From Lepas anatifera (Eukaryota > Arthropoda > Thecostraca > Lepadidae): a stretch of DNA of 64,000 bases. The translations under genes were made by a program, and so were the position numbers. The stretch covers positions 1,865,501-1,929,500 of the forward strand of contig JAOTON010001669.1 in NCBI GenBank assembly GCA_034440635.1, read 5' to 3'. The notes under the pieces were generated by a model. That model had not been told where the DNA came from. It made no database searches and saw only the letters and a program-made list of their open reading frames with translations. Shown in pieces: positions 1 through 11,490 of the stretch. How positions within the stretch are numbered: position 1 is the first letter of the stretch; the number at the start of each line of letters is the position of its first letter.

Positions 1-179
1 TTGGTTGACCTCGTCTGGTGACCTGACCTTGGGTGACCCGGGGTAAAAATTTTAGGGATGATGGGAAAATGATGCAGTGAGAGGTAGAGCCCTCAACCGC
101 GGTGCTGCGCCTCGTCGTTTTTCTGCTTTCCCGGAAAACCTCAGGGGGCCATCGATGGCCCTCCGGTGGGCGAGGGTTA
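1..179. mobile_element. Family 1 TTAA/GGTCA MITE, one end only
   Basis: The first 110 bases are the reverse complement of about 5027-5115 inside another copy, including TGACCT-type hexamers and the run around GATGATGGGAAAATGATG. The element ends at about 179 with GGGCGAGGGTTA, the inverted form of the TTAACCCTCG terminus at 4935. The rest lies to the left of the window. Non-coding. Confidence 0.7.
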
Positions 180-447
180 TGCCCTGTCCTCCAATAGATG
201 AAGGGCAGTCACGCAGTCACAAGTCGCATCTGTCACGCTAAGAGGCTTAAAACTGGATGGAATACGAAGGTGGTGGCTACATTAATGTGAATATTACATT
301 GTGTATGCTGCATCATTGTCAGTGTCCGGATCCTGAGGACCACGCCAAAGAAGGCCAGAGAGGCTGTCACGTTCATGTGAGAGCCGGAGCCTAGTACTCT
401 CATCCTGAATACAACTCCTTCTCTACTGGGCAACACTGATGTAGAGG

Positions 448-707
448 CATAGGCGGATCCAGGATTGCCGATCGGGGGGGCACCTTCCCGGGGGCGCCAT
501 CCGGACCGGGGGCGCCATCCGGACCAGGGGGCGCCACTTATGACCGGCAAAAGCTATCAGGTGGGCGCCAAATCCCATCGGTGGGCGCCGACTTTCGCAT
601 CCTGGGGGGGGTGAGAAGCGACATTTCAGGGGGCGCCATCGACCTTTCAGGGGGCGCCGAGGGTCGATCGGGGGGCAAGTGCCCCCTTGCCCCTGGATCC
701 GCCTATG
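448..707. mobile_element. hAT-like MITE with 8-bp target duplication
   Basis: Terminal inverted repeats read CATAGGCGGATCCAGG on the left and CCTGGATCCGCCTATG on the right. The flanking 8-mers TGTAGAGG (440-447 and 708-715) are identical, the duplication size made by hAT transposases. The interior is GC-rich with repeats of GGGGGCGCCATCCGGACC type and has no real coding potential. Four further copies with readable 8-bp duplications lie in this window. Confidence 0.85.
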
Positions 708-715
708 TGTAGAGG

Positions 716-1606
716 ACGTAATATTTTTGATAGAGTAGAACCTGAAGCTGATAGGGGAAATTGCTATGTAGACTTGGGTTTTTTGGCCCAGAATCACACC
801 AAAACTGAGCCTGGTGGCCAACTCCCTTAACGATTTATCATCTGGAAATCGGGTAACGTTTACGAACCAACGCTCACCTGCTTTGTCTCCGCAATAGAAA
901 TTCAGTTCCTCGCGGAGAGACCATTTATTCCACCCTTTTCATGTAACACGCTGTCAATTGAGCGACTGCACTCTGGGCAGGAGGTTCGAGATGTGTGCAT
1001 TAGAACGCTGCTGCATTGCAGATTATAAGCGATGTCTGTCTTCGCCTCGTAGAAAAACGTTTTGTCAAACTTCTCATATTCTTATTCACCAGGTGGGTTC
1101 GTTGCCCATATTCAACACGATAAATCTGCGTCCTCATGAGTGTGCAAATTTGAATGCTAACAACCAGCTCAGTTTTGAAACTAGATATGCACGATTCTGC
1201 GAAACTAGGTCATTGAGGTAGTACATCGTTGGTGAAAACTTGGCCGGTATACAACCCTGTGTACTTGATAATCCTCAAGAAATAATTAGTTGCCAGCTTC
1301 ATAATAGGACTAAATCTCGACGTGCTTCTATCTGACATAGCGGCCCGGCACCAGTTTGTTGGACAGCTTGATGCTCCGGCTTCCCTCCGATGGCCCACAT
1401 CGCTACCCGACTCGCGACCCACCCCATCCCACCGTGACTTGTGCTGTACCTGCTCTGCAGTGTGGGTCGGTGATAGCTAAACCTAATGCTGGTTAAGTCA
1501 CTTTCAATGCTCCCATAGCCATCAATTTGTATGCTCCAGTACAAAAATTATGTGCGGATCTGAATGTCGCCATTTCAGCACGGATGCACATGAATATCCA
1601 TAAAGC
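716..1606. other. No gene recognised
   Basis: Mixed-composition sequence with only short open frames that lack start context, splice partners or recognisable motifs. Nothing functional can be supported. Confidence 0.5.
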
Positions 1607-2455
1607 TTAACACGCGCATTGACGGGGGCGGGTACCCGCCCCCTCGGGTTTTTCGGAGATAGCATAAAAACGGCGGCGCGTACGCGCCGCCGTACTTGTC
1701 ATAACTTTTACTTCATCATTTTTACAACGTCTGTGAAAATTTTAAGGTTAGGTCATCTCAGGTCAGGTCACCAGTACAGGCAAATGACCTGACCTCAAAA
1801 AAGTTTAAGATAGCATAAGTCGGAGCAGAGTGAACTTATCCGATTGAAACTCATATCACATAATGGGCCCACCGAGTTCTCTAAAATATGTTCCGGTATT
1901 TTTGATATCGGTGACCTAAGGTCAGGTACGAGGTATGACCTCTCCATTGGAAATACATGGGAAAAATATTTTTACTGTATAACTCGGTAACGGATAGTGA
2001 TAGAGCGTTTATTTTAGCTTCATTAGACTCGCCTTGGCTTTGCGGTTCTAATTATATGCATTTTATATAATTTGACTCGGACCTGACCTCAGGTCAGGTC
2101 AAATCCTTGATTTGACCTACCAAGGTCAAATTATATATCATTCGATTCGGCTTGCTGAGAGGATTCATATAGTAAACGTCGTTTTGCTCTATCTTTACTT
2201 GTTCAGATGTAATGGCCAAAAAACTTAATTTACATGTTATCCCTATGACGGCATGTTTTGACCTCTCGTGACCTTAAGTATGGCCTGACAAAAAAATGGT
2301 TCAAATTTTTTCGATGGAGAAGTGGATGGGCAGCCTAACGCCTTTTACCGTTTTTCGCTAGCTACCTTGGTTCTCGAGATCTTAGGGGGAGGGGCGGGTA
2401 CCCGCCCCCTCGTCAAAGCGAAGGTGGCTCAGACCCCCGTCAATGCGCGTGTTAA
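1607..2455. mobile_element. Family 1 TTAA/GGTCA MITE, complete copy
   Basis: The copy is bounded by TTAA at 1607-1610 and 2452-2455. Inverted ends read TTAACACGCGCATTGACG and CGTCAATGCGCGTGTTAA, followed inwards by GGGCGGGTACCCGCCC on both sides. Near the left end lies a GC hairpin (about 1670-1692, CGGCGGCGCG then its complement). The interior carries many AGGTCA/TGACCT hexamers, including a palindromic cluster near 2085-2112. TTAA target sites are typical of piggyBac-type transposases; that assignment is an inference because no transposase is encoded. The element at 19625-20459 is a close copy in reverse orientation. Confidence 0.85.
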
Positions 2456-3105
2456 AGGGAATGTGGCACATTTATAACGTGATTTTAACTGAGATAGCCA
2501 AGTTGTAAAGCAAGTCGGAAAACCCGGTACTCTATATAACATTTGTCTTGGAACTCGATATTTCCGTAGAAAAAACTAAAACCTACCTGAAATGTTCCTC
2601 TCATGTACCTCTCGCCAGGCGGCCATTGTTGTGGGCTACTGGTGTGACGTCATATGCTGACGTCACAATGAACATCAGCCAATCGAAGCCCTTGAAGCGT
2701 TTCGAGTATGGTAGTGGTTGCCAGATCATGACATCACCCACAGGCAGATATTTATTTCTTTTCCTAGAGGAGTATTTTAGAAATCAAAATACTGGGGGAT
2801 GAGGTGGCTTAGTGGATAGCACCCTTGTCTTCTAAGCCACCGGTCCCGGGTTCAAGTCCCGGCGGAGCCTCTGAATAAGTCGATCTGATCCCCAAAATCC
2901 CTTCCAACAGGGTGAGAGTTGGCGACGCTGTATGACCCTGGCAGTTGGTGCGTCGTTAAACCCCAACAATTATTATTAGAATCAAAATATTGAGCTTACT
3001 GTACATTTTTCAGAGTAATCACGAGTGGTTTCATTATTTTGGGCTAAAAGTACGCCTAATTAAACTAAATTCCAGGATTCGACCAAGGTGCCACATTCCC
3101 TTTAA
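2452..3105. mobile_element. Family 2 TTAA MITE (GGGAATGTGGCAC ends)
   Basis: Ends read TTAAAGGGAATGTGGCAC on the left and GTGCCACATTCCCTTTAA on the right, each including TTAA. The interior matches 14213-14962, 43720-44146 and 53396-53841, in reverse orientation to the first of these. A SINE interrupts it at 2795-2977. Its left TTAA is shared with the family 1 copy ending at 2455. Confidence 0.85.
2795..2977 (+). repeat. tRNA-derived SINE (Arg-like head)
   Basis: The head resembles tRNA-Arg(TCT), with A box TGGCTTAGTGGATAGC, an anticodon loop containing TCT, and B box GGTTCAAGTCC. A body with CCCTTCCAACAGGG and GGCAGTTGGTGCGTCG follows, and the tail is ATT repeats. Flanking duplications AGAAATCAAAATACTG (2779-2794) and AGAATCAAAATATTG (2978-2992) mark retroposition. 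The uninterrupted paralogue near 14325-14350 shows the empty site. It is a SINE rather than a functional tRNA, because the cloverleaf is imperfect and fused to the body. Confidence 0.85.
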
Positions 3106-4208
3106 CAGAAAACTGGATGTTTACTGCGGCAGGAGTGCGCAAATAGAAAAATTTTTTCGGACAAACCTACTTTAAAATTTAATTTAACATAGGGGTCATT
3201 CCACCATAAATCGACCAAAAATATCGTAACATAAAACCATTCTATTTTTGATTCTCTCCAAAATTGGTGCTAAGGGGGTTTCAAAGGTGTAGAATCTAAC
3301 CATGGCGTTAAAAAAAATTATTTGAAAATTTTGTAAGACAGATATAGCCTCCGGAATTTTTCGGGGGTCACCATGTAGGCATTGTTTTGAAAGCCTATAG
3401 TTCTGCCATTTTTTTAATGATCATAACGATATTTTACGTTTTTGTTCACCATTTAGCAGATTTCAATTTGGCTATTTTTGATTTTTGTATTTCTGCAAAT
3501 TTGACCTCATGAACTCGTGACCTATTTTTTGAACGGTGACCTTGACCCGCAGTACAGGGAAAATTTACAAATTCGTGCGATAGGATTTCTACATTTGGTA
3601 GTTCTCTTTTAGGTAAAATAATAAAAAATATGGCTTTCGCACAAAATATACTACTTTTTACTTCCGAAACATAACACTGGGTGTCACTTTGGAGCTGTGC
3701 CGTCGTAACCCACGGTATAATTAATGCCAGTGACGGGGGAACGTCCGAATTTAGGGGGAGCCGTGGAATTTTGTACCCATTTATTACTAGTTAACGCCAT
3801 AGGGTGTGTAAACCTTTGCACGTACAGGCGGGTTGTTGCACCCCCCCGCCGCAGGTTTTTGAAGAATTGAAAACAAGCTCCTGAAGTAAGTCTTGAAATT
3901 TTGTATAGCCTCTGGGGCATTCATTATGCACATTTTGCGAGACAAATTGTTCCTAGCCTTCAAGGTCGCGGAGTTATGACCTCAAGAGTGGAGGCATGTT
4001 GGGATCCTTTGGGCGCCTGTACCCGTTTTCACGTGAATGCTTCTGTCTCTCACCGTTCTTTTGCAGCATTTGCTCATGATCTGGCCCATAATATTTTCTT
4101 CCAACCTTCGAGGATCACTTTTATGAGGTTAGACCTTTTATGACCTTCTTGACATTCAATGACCTTGATTTGACCTTGCGTGATCTCAGTGATGAATATG
4201 TGTCTACC

Positions 4209-4655
4209 CCTAATAAGGGGAAAAGCAATAACAGATGAAGAAGCAAAGTTGCTTCGCGTAAATGATGCATAATGGTTTATGAATAGTCAATTTGAATGAT
4301 ATGGACACTAAACTAGTTGATTTGCATATTATATGGACTTGACCTTTTTCGAAATTTGACCTTAATTGACCTTTAATGGGGTGTAAGCAATAGCAGATGG
4401 TGAAGCAGGCACTTGGCGAAAATGATGCAAAATTTCTTACGAATAGTCAATTTGCATGAAAAGGACACTGAACAAGACGTTTTTCTTCCAATACGGACTT
4501 GACTTTTTCGGCCTTTGAACTAATTTGACTTGAAAAGGAGTGTAAGCAGTGACAGATGATTAGAAACTCATTAAACTGGCGTAAATTATTCAGAATGGCT
4601 TATGAATAGTCCATTTAAATGATGTGCACACTTGAACTAGTAGCTTTCACTTCTA
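4209..4655. repeat. Diverged ~165-bp tandem repeat, about 2.7 copies
   Basis: Three successive segments (about 4209-4380, 4381-4540, 4541-4655) share GTAAGCAATARCAGATG, a TTATGAATAGTCAATTT-like block and GACACT, with many substitutions. Each unit contains TTGACCT-type hexamers. Non-coding. Confidence 0.65.
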
Positions 4656-4934
4656 AGGAGTACTTTTGAACTCTCCCATGCAATGCAATGCACCACTTAA
4701 ATCACCATTGATATGTTTTTAGTGCCTAAAACATCTTCATTATAAAAGAGCTAAAATAATGAGTACGCTGAGCAAAATTGACTTGGAGATTACCATAGGT
4801 CAAGCTTAAACACTTTTGAAATGCCACAAAAGATTACAAAAGGCTATAGAAGCCGAACTGAGGTCATAAAATGTTTTAGATTCAAGCTACGTCCGGAGGA
4901 ACGCGGCACAAAGCATCAAAAGCCAAAAATCTTC

Positions 4935-5963
4935 CTTAACCCTCGTCACACCTAGAATAATGAAATAAATGACCCCCTAAGGCTTTTTTTCGGAACAACA
5001 GACAAACAACGAGAGGCAGTACCACGGTTGAAGGTTCTGCCTCTTACCCCATTATTTTCCCATCATCCCTCTGAAATTTATTAACCCGGGTCACCCTAGG
5101 TCAGGTCACTAGGCGAGGTCAACCAAGGTCACCTCACTTTAACTTTTGGGCTCTACCATAGCTACATTTCTAAGCCGATCGACTTTAAACTGTCTACACT
5201 TCATGACTCCTCCGGAGTCTACAAAATTTATTTTCGAGATTTTTCGATTTGGTGACTTGAGGTCAGGTCACCAGGTAACCTCTTCCATGAAAAAGCATGG
5301 GAAAAGGTGTCTTATGAACTAAAAGTCACAAAATAATCGTAAATACTCAGATTGCTCAGCAAAACGTTCTTGCACACCCTTTCATGGATCTCAGGGGAGA
5401 TATTGCCCTTTGGCTTATCTGAGATTGTCAGAGGTCACCAGAGGTCAAAAGCGATATATTGACGATAACTTTTGACCTAATTAAGCGAGAGCACTGGATT
5501 AAAGGTCATCGTGTATGTCTCGTCAATGGTTTTCATTTGATATACAAGGTCACTTTCTTACCTTTCGTGAACTCAGGTCATATTAAGTCACGAGGTACCC
5601 TCTGGAGGTCAAACCACTGGCGGGAGGCCATTATGTTCCACATAGCGGAGAAAGTCCTGGTATTTCCTACCAAATGATTTTTTCCACATCTCAATAGCTC
5701 TAATGGCGTGAGAGCTATGCTCAGGTTTCTTAAGGATTGCATATATTACTGGAAATAGCCTATCATGACATAACTTGACCTCTGGAGGTCAAAACATAGA
5801 CCGGAGCGCTTAAAAATGCCAAGGAAAATCTTACTGAATTCGCATGATCTTTCTAATACACTGCAGCTTTGCGCTAACTTCCATATTTTTGGAGTTAGGG
5901 GGGCATTGATGGCCCCCGGTGGGGCGAAGGTGGCACCGGACCCCCGGTGGGGCGCGGGTGAAA
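4935..5963. mobile_element. Family 1 TTAA/GGTCA MITE, degraded copy
   Basis: The left end TTAACCCTCG (4935) and the right end CGCGGGTGAA (about 5963) are imperfect inverted repeats. Subterminal blocks GGTGGGGCG and the CATCATCCCT region match copy 1-179 in reverse. AGGTCA/TGACCT hexamers occur throughout, for example near 5090-5130, 5260 and 5430-5450. The right TTAA has mutated to TGAA. Confidence 0.65.
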
Positions 5964-6265
5964 TGCTTCTTGAAATGACATCATAGTTCGGTGATTCAAT
6001 GTGACGGGGACATATTTATTTTCAAAAGATGTACAATGATCTAAGCAATCATACATGACATTTAAACCAGGTAAGTTCATTTCCTAAGGGACAATAATTT
6101 GAATTCAAAATAGGGGAGGGCAGTCCCTTATTCCTGTGCTTGTGGTAAAGTGATTCAATTCTAGTTTGACTGCTTGATTTTGATTCTTCCAATGTTTTTA
6201 TTTTAAAGTTGGAAGTCAATTAGGACATGAGTTACGCTAGCATAGCTCTACAGTGACACCTAGTG

Positions 6266-6266
<1 letters not shown>

Positions 6267-6331
<65 letters not shown>
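6267..6331. repeat. (TA)n microsatellite
   Basis: An uninterrupted TA dinucleotide run of about 65 bp. Any open frame across it (Ile-Tyr repeats) is an artefact. Confidence 0.97.
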
Positions 6332-6334
<3 letters not shown>

Positions 6335-6894
6335 GCTAAAAGCAGTATATGCATTTCGAAAGCCATTATTTTTATTATTTGATATAAAGGACTACTACCA
6401 TATGTCAAAACGCTTTGAAGAGAATTCTTTAATTTCACTGTACTACGGGTCAAGGTCACCGTTATAAACTAGGTCATGAGGTCACTAACAGTTTTTTTGT
6501 TTAAATTTCAAAATTGAAGATAGCTAAAATATTGCCCGTAAAATTTACATCCTAAGACTACAACATTTTTAGAAATCACTTGAACACTTTTCGAGCTATA
6601 TGCATTTTAATCAATGCCTATATAATCCCCTTCAAAAATTGCCGGAGGCTATTTCTCTCAAACAAATTTTCAAAAAAATTTGGGTGCCATGGGTGGATTC
6701 TACGCCCTTGCAAGTCCCTATAAAACAATTTTGGTGGAAATCAAAAATAGTAGGGTTTTATGCCTTGGTCGATTTACCGTGGAATGACCCATAGGAAAAA
6801 ATGTACGCCGAATAGAACAAAATGTATATCCGATTTTTCACTGTACCCTAATGAGCATTGCTCATCCACATTGCACCTAACGTCTTGTTCCAGT

Positions 6895-7187
6895 CATAGG
6901 CGGAATCCAGAATTGACAATCGGGGGAGTGGGGCACCTTCCCGGGGGAGGGGACACCATCCAGACCAGGAGGCGCCACTTTTGACCGCCAAAACCTATCA
7001 GGTGGGGGCAAAATCCTATCGGTGGGCGCCAATTTTTGCATTTTTGGAGGGGGTGGTGGTTAGGAAGCGAAATTTCAGGGAGGGCGCCATCGACCTTTCA
7101 GTGGGGCGCCGTGACCATTTCAGGGCACCCAGGGTTGATGGGGGGGGCTCGTGCACCCTTTGCCCCTCCCTCCTGGATCAGCGTATT
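6895..7187. mobile_element. hAT-like MITE with perfect 8-bp target duplication
   Basis: The left end CATAGGCGGAATCCAG and the degraded right end CTGGATCAGCGTATT are flanked by identical GTTCCAGT (6887-6894 and 7188-7195). The interior is the same G-rich sequence with GGGCGCCA blocks as at 448-707. Non-coding. Confidence 0.85.
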
Positions 7188-7288
7188 GTTCCAGTCATGC
7201 TGTCCGAGTGGGTGCTGATATCTCCTGACCCATAGGGTTTGAAGCATGAGGCACGTGTCACTCCTCCCCCCCACCTATCGAGCCCCGG

Positions 7289-7690
7289 ACACTAGCGGAT
7301 CCACAGGGGGTGGAGGGGGGGGGACAAGGGGCCATGGTCCACCCAAATGGCGAAATTTTCGCCGATTTTCTTAAAAAAACACTATGTTGTTACGAGTTTT
7401 CCGAGCCGAGTTAGCCGCCGCCCCAAACGGTGCTCCTGCGTCCGCCAGTGGCCCCGGCGCCACTGCAACAACATTCGGCGCCCTCCCTGTGTATTGGTGT
7501 TTTTTTAGGGGTTATACACATGGAGGGCGCCAAATGTTGCAGTGGCGCCGGGGCTCGATCAATGTAGTTTTGGCGCCCCCCCTGATGGTTGCGCCGTCCA
7601 AAAGTGGCGGCCCTATGATCCCAACGGCACCCCCTGACCTGGTACCTCCTCCGATCGGATACACCGATGCTGCATTTGCTCGATAACGCT
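7289..7690. repeat. GC-rich foldback, hAT-MITE-like fragment
   Basis: It starts near 7289 with TAGCGGATCCACAGGGGG, resembling the hAT-like MITE end. A long imperfect inverted repeat follows: about 7452-7493 (CCCCGGCGCCACTGCAACA onwards) pairs with about 7517-7553 around a short loop. No matching right end was found. The short open frames here show no domain. Confidence 0.4.
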
Positions 7691-7699
7691 CTTTAAGAC

Positions 7700-10600
7700 A
7701 GCTATCCAACTCAGATTCGCCTCCCATCCCCAACCCCATGCCATCCTCGGATCGGAGACCATTTACCAAGTAAAAATTACACGGCACATTCATCGGCCGC
7801 TCACGGGATCAAACAGGCGCCTTCGCCTGGCAAACGACGACAACGCACTCGAGTCCGCCAGCTCGAGATGGCAAACTTTTCTAGAAACCGGGTGCGTTGT
7901 CACTGCGGGGGCGGGAGGGGTTGCCGGGTGAGTGGTGGACTCTCAGCCGCTCTCGAAGCCTACTCTCCCAAACGGCACACACTCGAGACTCTTCGATAGG
8001 CACCAGCCTGAGTGGGCGCCACCGCCATGCACGTGGGCTCGGATCCACTCTGGCGAATGCCCAACTGCAGTGCCATAGCCCCTCTCTCATGCCTGATGTG
8101 TTTGTTCGATTAAGACTGGTGGACAGCGGGCGCTGAGGACACCTTTGTTGACACACCGGCAGTATACAGCAGAGTGGAGCAGTTAAATCTTCGACGAAAA
8201 GCCTGGTTTTTATCTTCATTAGACTTACAGCCTATTCTCAACATGAGCACACATTTTACGGAGGAACGAAACTAGGATGGAACGCAAAATAATATTGCTG
8301 CCCCGCTGTTTCAGAAGCTCTTGAGACTGTCGAAAAGAGGGCGTCTCTACACAAAAAGGCCGCGGGCGAGAATCTCCCTGAGGAGGAAGCGAGTTCTGGG
8401 AGTTTAGACCGCAGCGGCCAAAGGGTCACGCTGGGTTTCTAGGCAGGGCGACGGGGTAAAGCGTCTAATAAGCAATGGAGGCAAGGTCAAGGAACTTACT
8501 GCAGAGTTCGCTTTCAGTTCTCATACCGTTAATACCTCGCTCTTATACGACACGCTTTAAAATATTATAGGTATTTATGCTCTCCCAACAATATCTAGAT
8601 ATTTATCTAAATTGGTTGGGAGATACTGACCCCTGAAATTGCGCATTATTAATTGTCGCCAAGAAGCATACACGTTGGAATATGGAGGGCCAGGGGGCCT
8701 GCTCTGCCCCCTCTTTTCACAAAAAACTCCAGATTCCAGCTAAAATGGAAACGATGAAATTGTGTGTAACCCACCAGTGGAAAAGGCAACAATCAGCTCA
8801 ATCCAGGTCAACTGCTGTTTCGCGTGGGAACGCTTATTGTCAGAGGCAGGTTGAAGACCGACTGACCTTTTAATTTTTCACCGGTGGCAATGCTTATGTT
8901 AAGAGGCACTCAACTTTCACAGCCTGCTTGTCACTCGGAACTCAGCAACGAAATGTGTCCTTTTAGAGCTAAAGGTGCACATTCTAACATCAGGAAGGGC
9001 ACTCTTTGTTTTCCTACTTAGGCACTTTGTTAGGGCACAGCAGCTCTTGTCCAATGAGTAACAGGTTTAGAGTTGTTTATAAAATGGCACTCTTTCCCAG
9101 CTGGAAACAAATCAAATGGCTGAGTACCAATGAAGGGCTGGAGACCAGAAATGACCCCCCCCATTTGTATACAAAGAGCCCCGGCGCAGCAGTGCTCGCT
9201 GACCCTGTCTATCCGCAACGGATCTGAAGTCGAGTGAAAGATTACTGAAGTCACTCCACCTGATACGACCAATGTGACGTGACTCAACGCGGGAGAGGTA
9301 CCCTAGTGACCAAATCAGAATTGCATCCGCGACGAAAGGGACTCTTTAAAAAGTGCGATAAGCTCCTATCGACGTGCTGTTTGAGAGCGACCATCTGAAG
9401 ATGATGCGGGGACAGTGCTCATTCCCATCACCATACACCCGCTGCTTCAATATACACCCTGATAGCTAAACACCCACTTTCAATAGTCCCGGTACAGGCG
9501 GACTGCAGGCGGAACCTACCCCAGAGGCGCCAAAACACATCGGGTGTTTCCAACAGTGAGCTCGGCTAGTTTCGACACCCTGAACCGCCAGCCACGTTCA
9601 TTGGTCGCCACTGGAGTCCACGAGTGCCAGAGCTGACGATCCTGTCCATCTGACACAGGACCAGCGCGAGTCGTAGTTGACAGTACACCTCCCAAACATG
9701 TGCAACAGCCCGCGACGCTGCAGCAGACGAATCCGAGACGTCCCGACAAGCAGTTGGCAGCGCGACTCGGCTGAGCTGGACGGACCAGCTGCCCCTGCTG
9801 GCGACGCGGACACAAACGAAGCGTCTCAGCTGGTGGGCCTGGGCAGGCCTGGAAACTGTTCACCAGATGTTTGGGACGTTTTTTCTTAGCGGACTGATAT
9901 TACCCGGACGTGTGCGCGTCGGGCGTCGAGACCATTAATGGATTTAGATATCATCCAAGGATGCACTCGGCACACAAACACTTCATGTTTAGATTACGTA
10001 CAAAGCGGCGTGGAAGAGAAATAACACTTCTGGGATCTCGTCGTTATCAATCGGCGACGAGGCGAAAACATGCTGAGTCAACAAACAGGAACAGCGAACT
10101 CTGCTCTGACATAGCTTCCCATTAGAAAGTCCTGGAAGTTATGCCTTCGAATAACGGTGTAGTCTTAAAATTCAGAATTCTGCTGTTCAAGCCCGAACAG
10201 AGCGGGCTTACCCAAAACGAGGCCCCACTGAATGGCGTTAGTCTCTCGTTTAATCGATCAGCAATGGTCCTGATTGTTCCTTCGCAGGCTTTGTCCTTGA
10301 GTTAACCCAAAAGGAGAAATATGGGAGTGTCACAGGTTGTGCTATGGGCCGGACTCCGCTTGCACACAGAGCGGCGAAAGTGGGGGAGGGGAGGGAGCGC
10401 GAATCCCATCTGGTCAGCAAGGGGGAGGTCGTAGGAATTTTTGTTTTCATACAAACTGGAACGATTTTTGGCACCGGCTCTCCCAGAGGTCCCCAGTCCT
10501 TCGGATTATCCTCCACTGGGGACCAGTGCCCTTCTGATTCTGAATACCAGTACACCTGTTCTCATTTCAGATACGGCTCTTGCTGCTCAAGACTCTTATG

Positions 10601-11220
10601 GACCACTTGCTAGGTTTTTTATGCGAGTCAAGAACTAACATTGTCCAACAGGGAAAGCAGTTTACCCTCCGACTGATGAAATGAGCGCCCTTGAGCCCTG
10701 ATATTGCCCCTTTCCTCGTTTGGTACACAGCAAAATTTGAAAATATGTGCGGGGGATCTCCTTTACCGCAACAAAATTGAAGAACTGGATCAAAGACTTT
10801 TCTCCCACTAAACAACGTTGATCTCCGCAAACCTTGTCATATTTATTGTACATGAAGTGCGTCTATAGGGCTCTCCTGAGTAGTTCTTGAGCTTTCGCTT
10901 CGCCTCGCAACCCCCTCCCCCCCGGTCGGTACTATGTCCACGAGTCCCCACTCAACAATTTATCCGGAACAGTCTAAAGCTCTGGACCCGTTCGGTATCA
11001 CAGTTCTTGGGGCCTCCTAGTGGCTTGGACGTTTTGCCTGAGGTTTTCCACAGAACCCTTCTCAAAGTATTCTACTCAGTTCTGAATTTAGCTTTGGAGG
11101 GGGAGGTCTAATTATCGAGCCGATCGGTAATGTTCTGCATTTTATCTGGCGAGCCTGGCTCGTAGCAATGCTTCTCGTCTCAATATATTTGGCGCTGGAG
11201 CTCTCACAGACATCTAGTTG
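7700..11220. other. No gene recognised
   Basis: Unique-looking sequence with GC-richer pockets (7880-8150, 9520-9850). Short open frames on both strands overlap one another, show no recognisable domain, and lack a consistent splice pattern. The pocket at 9520-9850 could hold a small exon, but nothing decides strand or frame. Confidence 0.4.

Positions 11221-11490
<270 letters not shown>

Larger units (their letters stand above)
3192..6791. mobile_element. Foldback segment with ~300-350 bp inverted ends
   Basis: The left end GGGGTCATTCCAC (after TA at 3190-3191) and the right end GTGGAATGACCCA (before TA at 6792-6793) are inverted. Homology continues inwards: 3192 to about 3560 matches the reverse complement of about 6440-6791, including the AGGTCA-rich stretch near 3485-3550 and 6443-6480. 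TA flanks suggest a Tc1/mariner-like mechanism, by inference. It could instead be two solo elements in opposite orientation. Inside lie a diverged tandem repeat, a family 1 MITE and a TA microsatellite. Confidence 0.6.

Noticed and set aside
2800..2870. Functional tRNA-Arg
   Set aside because: The head is fused to a SINE body with ATT tail and target duplication, the acceptor stem is poor and no terminator follows.
9516..9889. Overlapping frames in the GC-rich pocket
   Set aside because: Frames on both strands are equally open, which reflects composition. No domain or matched splice sites.
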